Shown piece after piece: positions 17,401 through 24,802 of a stretch of 34,512 nt of DNA (the stretch's first letter is position 1; every line of letters starts with the position of its first letter). The stretch lies in NCBI GenBank assembly GCA_039817825.1, contig JBCBVA010000029.1, positions 1 to 34,512 on the forward strand, given 5' to 3'. The notes under the pieces are model-generated. The model was not told the origin of the DNA. It was given only the letters and a program-made list of their open reading frames with translations, and did not search any database. Source of the stretch: PCC-7336 sp039817825 (lineage in GTDB: Bacteria; Cyanobacteriota; Cyanobacteriia; Thermostichales; PCC-7336). A program made the position numbers and the translations under genes.

Positions 17401-18549
17401 CAGAGCGGATAGACTCTCGTCGGAGGGGACCGCATCGGGTTCGGAGACTGTGGCACTAGCAAGCGAGGATATCGCAAAACTGTCTGCAGTCTCGCCTGGG
17501 TCTTCGACCTCACTGCCCCACAGGTCTGCCAGCTCAACCTCCTCTGCCGCATTGTCCTGTGCTGCGACCTCAAGCGGACGATGAACGGTGGGATTAGTCT
17601 CGATGAGGCTAGTCTCTATCGAAGTGGGATTAGCTGCAACAGTATCGGCCGGGCTTGGAGCCGTCGAAATAGTCTCGATCGGAACCTCTTGACTGTCCGT
17701 CACCGTGACGGGGGGAACTGATATCTCCACCGGTACGGTCAAAGCTTGCAATTCTGCGGGGACCTGAATTGCGCTGTCCGTGCCAGCCAGCACTTGCTGC
17801 TGGGCTTGTTTCAGGGCCGGTAAAATCTGACGAGCTAGAGGGGGAAGTTGATGGGTAGAGATAGCCAGGCTCGCATCGATTGCTTGGCATAGCGTTGCCC
17901 AGTTGGGCAGCTCGTATGTCTCACCTAATTGGGCCAGTGATTGGCCGATCTCTCGCAGTCGGGTACGGGTATCGATGCTGTCGCTTTGCTTGAACAGATC
18001 CAGCATTTCTCGCATTAGGCGAGTAACGTATTGTTGGAATGAATCCTGTAGAGACGGGGTTTTCTTTGCTGGTGGAGCAGCGGTGCCTGCGGTTTCGACT
18101 TGCGCAGCAGCAGCTTCTGGAGATAGCTCTCCCAAGAGGACTTTCATGTGCAAGTCGAGCTGCTTGAAGATGGGTTCGGTCTCCGCCAGCGTCGCTTCTC
18201 CGTCCTCTGGCGACAACCCCTCGTCGCTCTGTAACTTGTCAAATAGCGATGCTAGTGTGTCGTAGCACCGCAGCAGTAAGGTTTCCAGCTTGCGATCGAC
18301 CGGTACTTCCCGTTCGCGAAACACTTTGAACGTATCTTCCATGCGGTGGGCCGTGTGCTGAATGCTGGAAATTCCCAGCATGGCCGCCCCCCCCTTGATG
18401 GAGTGAGCCCCCCGAAACAGTTCGTTGATCAGTTCTGAGTCTGAGGCACTCTCTTGCAGGCTCAGCAGCCCCTGTTCTAGATTCACTAAATGGTCGCGAG
18501 CCTCTTCAATGAAGAAACCCATAATCCGTTGTTGTGCTTCGCGATCCAT
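14458..18549 (-). CDS. pilL: PilL/HmpE-type hybrid histidine kinase (CheA-REC)
   Basis: The protein has 1363 residues from the ATG at 18549, which has TTGAGGA about 10 bases upstream. An ATG far upstream would add 33 unrelated residues. The Hpt domain has AHSIKGG (H49). A second helical, Hpt-like region lies at about 165-260. A long acidic linker (270-690) carries repeated DLF/DLW/ALF motifs. The kinase has HLVNNAIVHG (N box near 918), DDGKGID (959-965) and GRGVGMDVV (from 1012). A CheW-like domain follows, then a receiver with VDDS (D1234/D1235), phospho-Asp D1279 in CDIEMP and K1331 in FTKP. By homology to Synechocystis PilL and Nostoc HmpE it is the central kinase for type IV pilus motility. 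It is the last gene of its operon, 173 bases after pilJ. Confidence 0.94.
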   Translation of the reverse strand: MDREAQQRIMGFFIEEARDHLVNLEQGLLSLQESASDSELINELFRGAHSIKGGAAMLGISSIQHTAHRMEDTFKVFREREVPVDRKLETLLLRCYDTLASLFDKLQSDEGLSPEDGEATLAETEPIFKQLDLHMKVLLGELSPEAAAAQVETAGTAAPPAKKTPSLQDSFQQYVTRLMREMLDLFKQSDSIDTRTRLREIGQSLAQLGETYELPNWATLCQAIDASLAISTHQLPPLARQILPALKQAQQQVLAGTDSAIQVPAELQALTVPVEISVPPVTVTDSQEVPIETISTAPSPADTVAANPTSIETSLIETNPTVHRPLEVAAQDNAAEEVELADLWGSEVEDPGETADSFAISSLASATVSEPDAVPSDESLSALLEATESSIDDTNSANLDPASVEMGIDPLTAQPTAGLSDLFGVDASDGATDDPITSDASDLSALFGSDSSDPTDSDSLAPELSAVPEGAALSADSSDVDFADLFSPETDELDESGETVVEETAEEAEGVAQAESDTSISDGFDDLFSEPEPLHIDTPAADFDLNDDLGLSDMAGDTSSSTSASEPSSIPASHDVDELDLASLLSEPGAEDPVDSVLDIDPVELMDAAPLESIPQPSQTPDAGDPFAGLDDLFDEESSSIPSAAPPLSGDSGSGKPQGTATPQGTSADPFADLDTMMGGSPTAKPAAAPTPAARPSSAAPRRRQKPGFSSPTMRVEVKYLDLINNLVGEMVVSRNSLEQNQARQQQFLENLLFRVRQLGEIGQKMRDRYERSLLEASLLRSTNAIARPSTEGDDAHATGADFDALEMDRFTAFHTLSQEIIELIVRVRESASDIQFVVDQTEQTARQFRQSTSQLQDNLNRARMVPFSQIADRLPRAIRDLSFKTGKQIDLLVEGRDTLIDKAILEELYDPMTHLVNNAIVHGVEEPQVREKCGKAAEGLIKIQTFYQGNQTIIVVSDDGKGIDAARVKEKALAQGLIGEQEAATISDNELYDIIFHAGFSTRSQADELAGRGVGMDVVRTRLNDLRGTVQVDSVPNQGTTFTIRLPLTLSVSKAMVCVSDKALIAFPLDGVEEMVDISLDSVRKDAEGNSFIAWQDQELILKPLTELFSYSNRHSRSHAEVYSSSSYSDDVVPIIILQSGGQRVAVQVDSFVEEQEIVIKQLGGPAPKPLGIAGATVLGDGRVLAIADTLELIDVAHGRTRRDQMRFWMPEGIQEDTTATAEDTTPTVLIVDDSITVRELLSMSFNKVGYKVEQARDGQDAWDKLRNGLPCDLMFCDIEMPRMDGLELLSRMRKEEQYQELPIAMLTSRGADRHRQMASELGANAYFTKPYLEEELLTAAKRLLSGETLLEGVAQAEASQA

Positions 18550-18722
18550 TGAATCTATCCTCAATCGGCTATAAGTGCAGTCGGCGCTTTGAATAGGTGG
18601 CCGGTCTGGTGGAAGGAGAGGTGCAGCGCGATCGCTGCCGTCCTGCATTACCGTGCAATGTCTGCTTGCTTACTGGTTGGTTTGCTTGCGTGTTTGCTTA
18701 CTTGTGTGTATGCGCTGACTAT

Positions 18723-21269
18723 CTACTCGCTAATGGTGCGGAACTTACCGACGGATGATTGCAGGTCGCGTGCAATCGCCACCAACTTCATCAACGAACT
18801 GGATACTTTCTGGGCTTCTTGAGAGGTTTCGTTAGAGGTCAGCTCGGCATTTTGCATGACCTGGGCCACAGTTCTGGAGGTGTCTGTTTGCTCAACAGTG
18901 GCTGCAGTAATCGAGCGCACCAGACCGTCAATGGTTTTACTCACTTGAATAATCTCGTCCAGACTGGACTTGGCCTGTTCAGCCAGCTTGGTTCCCTCAA
19001 TAACCTGCTGGGTCCCTTCCTCCATTGCCGTCATTACTTGGCTGGTTTCAGATTGAATCTGCATAACAATCTGCTCGATTTCCTTCGACGCCTTGGAGGA
19101 GCGATCGGAGAGCTGTCGCACCTCATCCGCCACAATCGCGAAGCCCCGTCCCGCTTCGCCCGCTCTGGCAGCCTCAATACTGGCATTCAGCGCTAGTAGG
19201 TTGGTCCTAGACGCAATTTGGGAAATAAAGGCCACAATCTTGGAAATCTCTTGGGACGATTCCCCCAGTCGTTTTACCTGACGAGTAGTTTCCGCCACCG
19301 TTTCTCGAATAGCCAAAATACCGGCAGCTGTGCGCTCCACCGCTTCACCTCCGCGAATGGCAGTTTCGGAAGCCTGTTGTGCTACCTCTTCAGCTTCTTT
19401 CGCGTTACCAGCCACATCTTGAATCGACTGTGTCATCACCTGGACGGAGTTGAGCAGATTGGAAATCTCATCTGCTTGGCGCAATGCTTCGTTGGAGAGG
19501 TCGCGTGCCAGGACTTCGTTGTCGTTTGCCGCATCGTTCACTGCGGTGGCGGCTTGCTTCACCTGGCCGACAATTTCTCTCAAACTGGCGATGGTTAGGT
19601 TAAACGAGTCAGCCACCGCACCTAGCACGTCGGCCGTGACCTCTGCCCGTACGGTCAAGTCACCGCGAGCAGCCCCCTCTACGTCATCCAATAACCGAAT
19701 CACCTGACGTTGCAGGTCTTCTTTGGCTTGCCCTTGTTCGGCAGCTCGACGTTCTAGGGCACCCAGGTTCTCTTCAACGGCTTGGGCCATATAGTTGAAC
19801 GCATGGCCCAGCGACGTCATCGTTCCTGAAGAGATCGTCGTGCGTACGGTGTAGTTGCCCTGCGACATAGCCTCCATATCCGCACTCAGAACCTGAAGAT
19901 TGCGGCGGGTGATGGACGATTGCTGGCGGGCAGTGATCAGGCCAGCTCCGGCTCCAGCCACCGTTCCTGCTGCTGCGCCCACAATCCCTCGAATCATGGT
20001 GCTGGGGACGACTGCTTGCAATCCGAAGAACCCAAGCGTGCTGGCCGCCAGAATGGCAATCCCCTGAGTGGCAGCAGCTTGAGCTGGATTGCCGAGAGGG
20101 GTCGAACTATCCACCCGTTGTGGAGCGGATGTCGGGGCAGTCTCGATCGCTGATGGGGCGTCAGAGGATTCTAGAGAAGACTCCAGCGGATTGTTCAAAT
20201 CCACCGCGTCGAATAGTTCCTCAGAATCGTCCTCTAGGAGTAGGAGGTTGTCGTCGTCATCGGCAACAGCATAGTCATCATCAGCCAGTGGAATGAAGGT
20301 TTCCGGCTTGCTATCAAAAATCATCGTGTTGCTGGAGTCTTCAGCTGGTAACTCGTCCAGCGTTGCCCCAACTACATCAGAACCATCGTCCACATTGGTA
20401 AATGGCTCTGCTTCAAATTCGTAGTCATCCACAGCGGCAAAGTGAGTCGATGACCCCTCATCAATCATGCCAACTTCGTCATGCAACTCTTCTAGAAAAG
20501 CGAAGTCATCGTCCGACATGTTGGCTCCCAACGTGCCGATGTCGCCATCATTGTTGGCAAACACAGTTTGGTCTGATGCCGCCTCATCCGCAGGAGTACC
20601 GACGATTTCTTCAAGCCCGGAGACGGAATCCCCCGTTCCAAACTCGTTAGAAAAAATCTGGGTTTCGATGGGAGGGATGATGGTTGAGGTTTCGTCACTG
20701 ACGTCCGCAAACAGTTCATTTTCATCGAACTCATCAAACATGAAGTCATTGTTTGGTGCATCCAATGATGGTCCCCCGATGATGCCCGAATTTTGAGGGC
20801 GATCGGCGGATTCGGCGGCATTGACCGCGATCTCAGCCGTTTCTGCCGCTGAACTGTTAGAGGTTGTGTTAGTGCTAGTCATGGAGGGTTCATCTAAATT
20901 GAAGTTCACATTGCTATCCTCAAGCAGAGGAAATTCCCCATCCACTGCCGGCAAGGAAGCGGTACTAAGGCGTTCGGGCTGGTCTTGACTGCCGCTATTT
21001 TGCAGAGCTTCAAGCTGGGCCAGGCCATTTTGGGCGGCACCGATCAGGTCGGGATCGTCAGTTCCAGCCAATACGGATTCGTAGGTCTCACGAGCAGCCG
21101 TGGGATACCCCGACCACTGCTGCGAGGATGCCAACCATAGTTTGAGCGAGAGATCTTCGGGAGACTCATTGGTCAACTGCTCGAATAGTTGAGTCGCTTC
21201 AGAGTACTCTTCGCGAGCAAATGCTTGCATTGCCCGATCTCTAATGTTGTCGTCAATACTCGAAACCAT
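18723..21269 (-). CDS. pilJ: PilJ/HmpD-type methyl-accepting chemotaxis protein with TPR-like N-terminus
   Basis: The protein has 848 residues. Residues 8-90 form a TPR-like helical unit (AMQAFAREEYSEATQLFEQL). Residues 100-390 are a strongly acidic, Ser/Thr-rich linker. Two hydrophobic segments at 398-420 and 425-446, separated by about four residues, would form a membrane hairpin with almost no periplasmic part. Two HAMP-like units follow (about 447-500 and 515-570), then the MCP signalling hairpin with its conserved tip near 680-715 (ASRTNLLALNASIEAARAGE). It lacks GAF or Cache sensor domains, so the input is probably through the TPR-like region or the membrane. Same-order neighbours place it with the PilL kinase. 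The start at 21269 has AGGAG about 12 bases upstream, and a 362-bp gap precedes it. Confidence 0.93.
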   Translation of the reverse strand: MVSSIDDNIRDRAMQAFAREEYSEATQLFEQLTNESPEDLSLKLWLASSQQWSGYPTAARETYESVLAGTDDPDLIGAAQNGLAQLEALQNSGSQDQPERLSTASLPAVDGEFPLLEDSNVNFNLDEPSMTSTNTTSNSSAAETAEIAVNAAESADRPQNSGIIGGPSLDAPNNDFMFDEFDENELFADVSDETSTIIPPIETQIFSNEFGTGDSVSGLEEIVGTPADEAASDQTVFANNDGDIGTLGANMSDDDFAFLEELHDEVGMIDEGSSTHFAAVDDYEFEAEPFTNVDDGSDVVGATLDELPAEDSSNTMIFDSKPETFIPLADDDYAVADDDDNLLLLEDDSEELFDAVDLNNPLESSLESSDAPSAIETAPTSAPQRVDSSTPLGNPAQAAATQGIAILAASTLGFFGLQAVVPSTMIRGIVGAAAGTVAGAGAGLITARQQSSITRRNLQVLSADMEAMSQGNYTVRTTISSGTMTSLGHAFNYMAQAVEENLGALERRAAEQGQAKEDLQRQVIRLLDDVEGAARGDLTVRAEVTADVLGAVADSFNLTIASLREIVGQVKQAATAVNDAANDNEVLARDLSNEALRQADEISNLLNSVQVMTQSIQDVAGNAKEAEEVAQQASETAIRGGEAVERTAAGILAIRETVAETTRQVKRLGESSQEISKIVAFISQIASRTNLLALNASIEAARAGEAGRGFAIVADEVRQLSDRSSKASKEIEQIVMQIQSETSQVMTAMEEGTQQVIEGTKLAEQAKSSLDEIIQVSKTIDGLVRSITAATVEQTDTSRTVAQVMQNAELTSNETSQEAQKVSSSLMKLVAIARDLQSSVGKFRTISE

Positions 21270-21631
21270 GACTGAAGAGGCTCCTAAACCTGAATCTCTG
21301 CTGGATGGTGTGTTGAGGATGTCACAGGGGGGATTGGCATTCTCTCAGGCTGGTGATGGCTTTGGACACTTGGAGTGGGAGCCTGTCGTGTGGCGCCAGT
21401 GGCTGTGGGGACATCGTTGTTGAGAGGCCAATTGCTGTTGCTCGGAATTGGTGCTCGGTATCGTTGAATGTCGGTTTACGAAAGAATATCGGTCGATCGG
21501 ATCTGCCCTTGCGGGGCAAGCAACTGAAAGCATTATGGTTCTACAAAATACAACCAATCCCCTTGATACGTACCACTGTCCCTGCCAACCACATCACCCT
21601 CCACACACACCACAACTGCCATCACAACTAC
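21270..21631 (-). other. 362-bp non-coding gap between pilI and pilJ
   Basis: No gene is seen. There is a small perfect hairpin, CTTGC-ggg-GCAAG, at about 21509-21521. Next to pilI is a strand-asymmetric stretch (about 21580-21640) that is rich in C and A on the plus strand and so G/T-rich in the transcript. The length suggests an internal promoter or RNA leader for pilJ, but no promoter can be supported. Confidence 0.4.
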
Positions 21632-22159
21632 CTACGTCACCCATCGACTGGAGCGGATGATCGATCCCGGGTCGAGTAGCCGCAAGGACTGCTCGGCATC
21701 GGGAGACCCCCACTCACCTTGTACAAAGGGAGCCATCTCTTCAGGACAGTCTTCAGAAGGCTGTAACGAATTTTTTTCCAACCACTCCATGCCGACAATT
21801 GTCTGCACGGCAACAGCCAATACGGTTTCTTGCCCATCAGTAATCGCCAGAATGGGCAGGTCATTGCGATCGGAGTTCAGCGGCTGACTATCCCCCAAGA
21901 ACTGGCCGAGATCTGCCACCCAAATGACTTTTCCTCGAAAATTCAAGGCTCCCAATAACAATGGCGATACATTGGGCATGGAGGTAATTTGCTCGGCAGA
22001 TACCGACATCACCTCAGCAATACCGGCTGCTGCGAACGCCAACTCGGTTCCAGACGTCAGTTGAAATCGCAAGTGTAACTCACCAGCCGGGACTTCTAGC
22101 TCTTGAAGCTCGTCCGTTTCTGGCTGAGCAAGAAGATCGAAATCAAGATCCCCTGTCAT
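21632..22159 (-). CDS. pilI: PilI/HmpC-type CheW coupling protein
   Basis: A 175-residue CheW protein. A short acidic N-terminus is followed by LHLRFQLTSGTELAFAAAGI, then ITSMPNVSPLLLGALNFRGKVIWVADLGQFLG, the usual CheW core, and a closing strand with SLRLLDPGSII. It couples the PilJ receptor to the PilL kinase. The ATG at 22159 is preceded by a GAGGAG that lies within the last codons of pilH. The pilH stop is only four bases upstream, so the two genes are translationally coupled. Confidence 0.92.
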   Translation of the reverse strand: MTGDLDFDLLAQPETDELQELEVPAGELHLRFQLTSGTELAFAAAGIAEVMSVSAEQITSMPNVSPLLLGALNFRGKVIWVADLGQFLGDSQPLNSDRNDLPILAITDGQETVLAVAVQTIVGMEWLEKNSLQPSEDCPEEMAPFVQGEWGSPDAEQSLRLLDPGSIIRSSRWVT

Positions 22160-22163
22160 AGGC

Positions 22164-22529
22164 TTAGCTCCTCAGCAACTGCTTGATAGTGCCAATCAGT
22201 TCCTTAGGGCGAAATGGCTTGGCAATGTAGGCATCTGCCCCTTGGCGCATGCCCCAGTATCGGTCGAATTCTTCGCCTTTTGACGAGCACATTACAACCG
22301 AAACATTTTCTGTTGCGGGGTCTGCTTTTAATCGTCGACACACTTCGTAGCCGTTCATGCGCGGCATGACAATGTCAAGCACGATTACGTCGGGAACTTG
22401 TCCCTGAATAGATTCCAGTGCTGTGACCCCATCACTGGCTTCTATGACATCCAGGCCATTTTCTTTCAATAGTCCAATGATCATTTCCCGCTGAGCGGGA
22501 CTATCTTCAACGACCAGTACTTTGCTCAT
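22164..22529 (-). CDS. pilH: PilH/HmpB-type CheY-like response regulator
   Basis: A stand-alone receiver of 121 residues. The ATG at 22529 is chosen because VLVVEDS follows directly; in-frame codons upstream to 22583 would add 18 unrelated residues. A GGAAGGAAT lies about 15 bases upstream. Acidic pocket E8/D9, phospho-Asp D52 in VLDIVMP, switch Lys K104 in IAKPF. It carries the CSSKGEEFDR segment shared with PixH, so it belongs to the same CheY subfamily, and is expected to be a phosphorylation target of PilL. Confidence 0.94.
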   Translation of the reverse strand: MSKVLVVEDSPAQREMIIGLLKENGLDVIEASDGVTALESIQGQVPDVIVLDIVMPRMNGYEVCRRLKADPATENVSVVMCSSKGEEFDRYWGMRQGADAYIAKPFRPKELIGTIKQLLRS

Positions 22530-22793
22530 AATGTCAATACATTCCTTCCGGATCGATCTGAGGCAACACAGAACCTCGTGCAAAAAAAAGAGACGATGCC
22601 GATCGCGAAGTTTGAATAACTACCAATCATAAGCATTCCAAAAATGCTACAAAATCGATCATTCAAACAGAAGCCAAGATAATTTAACCGGTTGTGGAAA
22701 TCATCCGACTATCCGATCTGAGATGCAAGCAGTTTACGTGTGTGCAAAACGCGAGCACCCGTGGCGACCGGTGGGGTGGCCGAATCTAGATCG

Positions 22794-23942
22794 TTAGATC
22801 GAAGATGCAGCCAAACTTTCGGAAACACCCGACTCTAATGGTGCTCCCACATAGGATTCGATCACAGTCAACAACTCCTTTTCTCCAAACGGTTTTGTCA
22901 GGAAATCATTAGCTCCTGCCATCCTGGCTTTGATGCGATCGGTGAAGCCATCCTTACCGGTCAGCATTACCATTGGGGTTTGGCGAAATGCTGTTGATTT
23001 ACGCAACATGGCGCACAGATCGTATCCATCGAGCTTGGGCATTGCGACATCGCACAGGATCATGTCGGGCTGCAACAAAAATACTTGTCCCAATGCTTTG
23101 AGAGGGTTGTCGATTGAGGTGACCTGATATCCTGCCCCTTGCAAGATGTATTCGACGGTTTTCTGGATGGCCATACTGTCATCGATACAAACGATGTGAG
23201 GGGGGGAATCAGAGTTGCGAAGTGAGAGTCCATCCATCTTGACCTCGGACAGTTGGATGGTGCCTTGCTGAATGTAGGGGCACATTGCCTTGCCCACTGT
23301 CAGAATATTTCGTCCCAAGTAGCGAGACATTTGGCGGATGCTGGTGCTGCCGTCAGACCACTTTTGGAACGTTGCGTAGATTTGTGGGGGGAGCGATTGC
23401 TGCAATGCTGCGGGATTGGTGAGAGCAAACGACTGGTCGGGGGATTGGACGTAGGGATGCAGTTTCTTCCATTCCTGCACTTGGGTCGCGGTTTCCTTCA
23501 ACAGTGGTCCGATCTCGAACGCGGCCAATTGAGGCGCCAATGGAGAGGCAGATTCAAAAATGAACGATCCCTGGTGCAAGCTCAGGAGGTCGAAGAGTAC
23601 TTCTCGAATCATGCTGCCAACAATTTGTTTGCCACGGGCAGGGTCGAGTTGATGGGCCTCTATCAAGGCCCATAGATGAGCGTACTCAGGGGCATTCGTG
23701 CCTGTTTTTGGGGGCGGTTGCACGGCATCGAGAGAGTCCTCCGCCTGAAATCGGCGTAAGTAGTCGCGCAATCGAGCCACGCTCCCCTCAGACTCGGAGG
23801 CATAGATGATGCGGCCATTTAGGAAAAACACAAACCAGTACTTGGAGACACTGGCTTCTACAAACAGTTCTCCAGTCCGCTGCCCCAGTTGTATGAGTTG
23901 AAGGATGCTGCGAATATCAATTTCTTGTAGCTTTCCTTGCAT
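22794..23942 (-). CDS. pilG: PilG/HmpA-type PatA-like response regulator
   Basis: The protein has 382 residues. The N-terminus is a DUF4388/PatA domain (LQEIDIRSILQLIQLGQRTGELFVE, residues about 5-130). A middle helical region follows (about 150-235, SIRQMSRYLGRNILTVGKAM). The C-terminal receiver is about 249-365, with D254/D255, phospho-Asp D298 in LCDVAMP and K350 in LTKPF. It opens the second chemosensory operon. The ATG at 23942 starts 2 bases after the stop of a disrupted upstream reading frame. By family knowledge it is the output regulator that promotes pilus activity, comparable to Synechocystis PilG and Nostoc HmpA. The 264-bp gap to pilH contains a small AGCATT/AATGCT hairpin. Confidence 0.92.
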   Translation of the reverse strand: MQGKLQEIDIRSILQLIQLGQRTGELFVEASVSKYWFVFFLNGRIIYASESEGSVARLRDYLRRFQAEDSLDAVQPPPKTGTNAPEYAHLWALIEAHQLDPARGKQIVGSMIREVLFDLLSLHQGSFIFESASPLAPQLAAFEIGPLLKETATQVQEWKKLHPYVQSPDQSFALTNPAALQQSLPPQIYATFQKWSDGSTSIRQMSRYLGRNILTVGKAMCPYIQQGTIQLSEVKMDGLSLRNSDSPPHIVCIDDSMAIQKTVEYILQGAGYQVTSIDNPLKALGQVFLLQPDMILCDVAMPKLDGYDLCAMLRKSTAFRQTPMVMLTGKDGFTDRIKARMAGANDFLTKPFGEKELLTVIESYVGAPLESGVSESLAASSI

Positions 23943-23944
23943 AG

Positions 23945-24470
23945 TTAACCTGTAGAAATCGGCGGCGAGACCAAGCGAAATGAATCGATCGAGCCAACAT
24001 CTTGACCCCTGCGTACAGTCAATGTGCCCGTTTCTGTGCGTACTCTGTCACGCAGGAACTGGCCCCAGTCATTGTGACTGTGCAGTAAATCTAGCTCACT
24101 CATCGCAAACCGTCTCAAGCACTCTATTCGACCCAAAACAAAATCACGAATGCGATAGTTTTGCGTAGGTTCCAACTCGGGTTGCGGGTATGTTGAGGGT
24201 ATCGGTGCATGCTGACGGACAAAGCAAGCCGGTTTAAGGCAGCTCTCGGACAGCAGAAAGATGTCGTATCCTTCAGCTTTCTCCAGCTAGCTATTGTATC
24301 GGCGATCTGAGCTTCATCCAATATTTGCAAGCATTCCAATTCTGTACGTGACTCAATTCCGTACAGGGCTCGTAGCTCTTCTATGAGGGGCTCGGTTTGA
24401 AATGATGGTCTGCCTGATAATAGGTAAGCGTGTTGTCTCTAGTGAATGTCACCGTTTGAATGGAGAACAT
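23945..24470 (-). pseudogene. Frame-disrupted gene remnant upstream of pilG, function unknown
   Basis: Three protein-like open stretches follow one another on the minus strand in three frames. Segment 1 (24470-24381) starts with ATG and reads MFSIQTVTFTRDNTLTYYQA. Segment 2 (24438 to about 24285) includes PLIEELRALYGIES and LECLQILDEAQIADTIA. Segment 3 (24286-23945) includes GYDIFLLSESCLKPACF, YRIRDFVLGRIECLRRFAM and DWGQFLRDRVRTETG. Joined by two frameshifts they would give one protein of about 175 residues that ends 2 bases before the pilG ATG, as a normal first operon gene would. No family is recognised. It could be a decayed gene, a gene with sequencing errors or a chance alignment of frames. 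A TTG at 24175 could still allow a 76-residue C-terminal product. Confidence 0.4.
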
Positions 24471-24802
24471 TCGCTTGTCCAGGGGGCGCTAGGTCAGGGG
24501 GAGTTTGACAGCTAATTCTGTTCGCTTGCTGGGCGATCGCCGTCGGTAAATTGGACAGGGCGAGACCCGAGCGTCGTCATTCTTTAGCGAGCGATCGGTT
24601 CAACTAAGATGCTTCATTCCCTAGAGTAGGTGTGGTGTGGTGTACATTTTCTTGTCAGAAGTGTAGATTCGGTGGAAAACCATCGGCACGTCTGTGAGAA
24701 CCTGCATTCAAGTATGCGGTGTGAACCGTAATTTCGCAGTGAGTTGCTGGCATTCAGTTCGCTGCTGAGAACTGTTTCTTGAAATAACGAGGATCGTAAA
24801 GC
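24471..24802. other. Non-coding region upstream of hmpF
   Basis: No gene is seen. The region should hold the hmpF promoter, and on the minus strand the promoter of the disrupted gene and perhaps of the pil operon. A TTGACA-like hexamer occurs near 24506 on the plus strand but has no -10 box at the right distance. A GAGGA (about 24789-24793) serves as ribosome binding site for the GTG start of hmpF. Confidence 0.4.
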
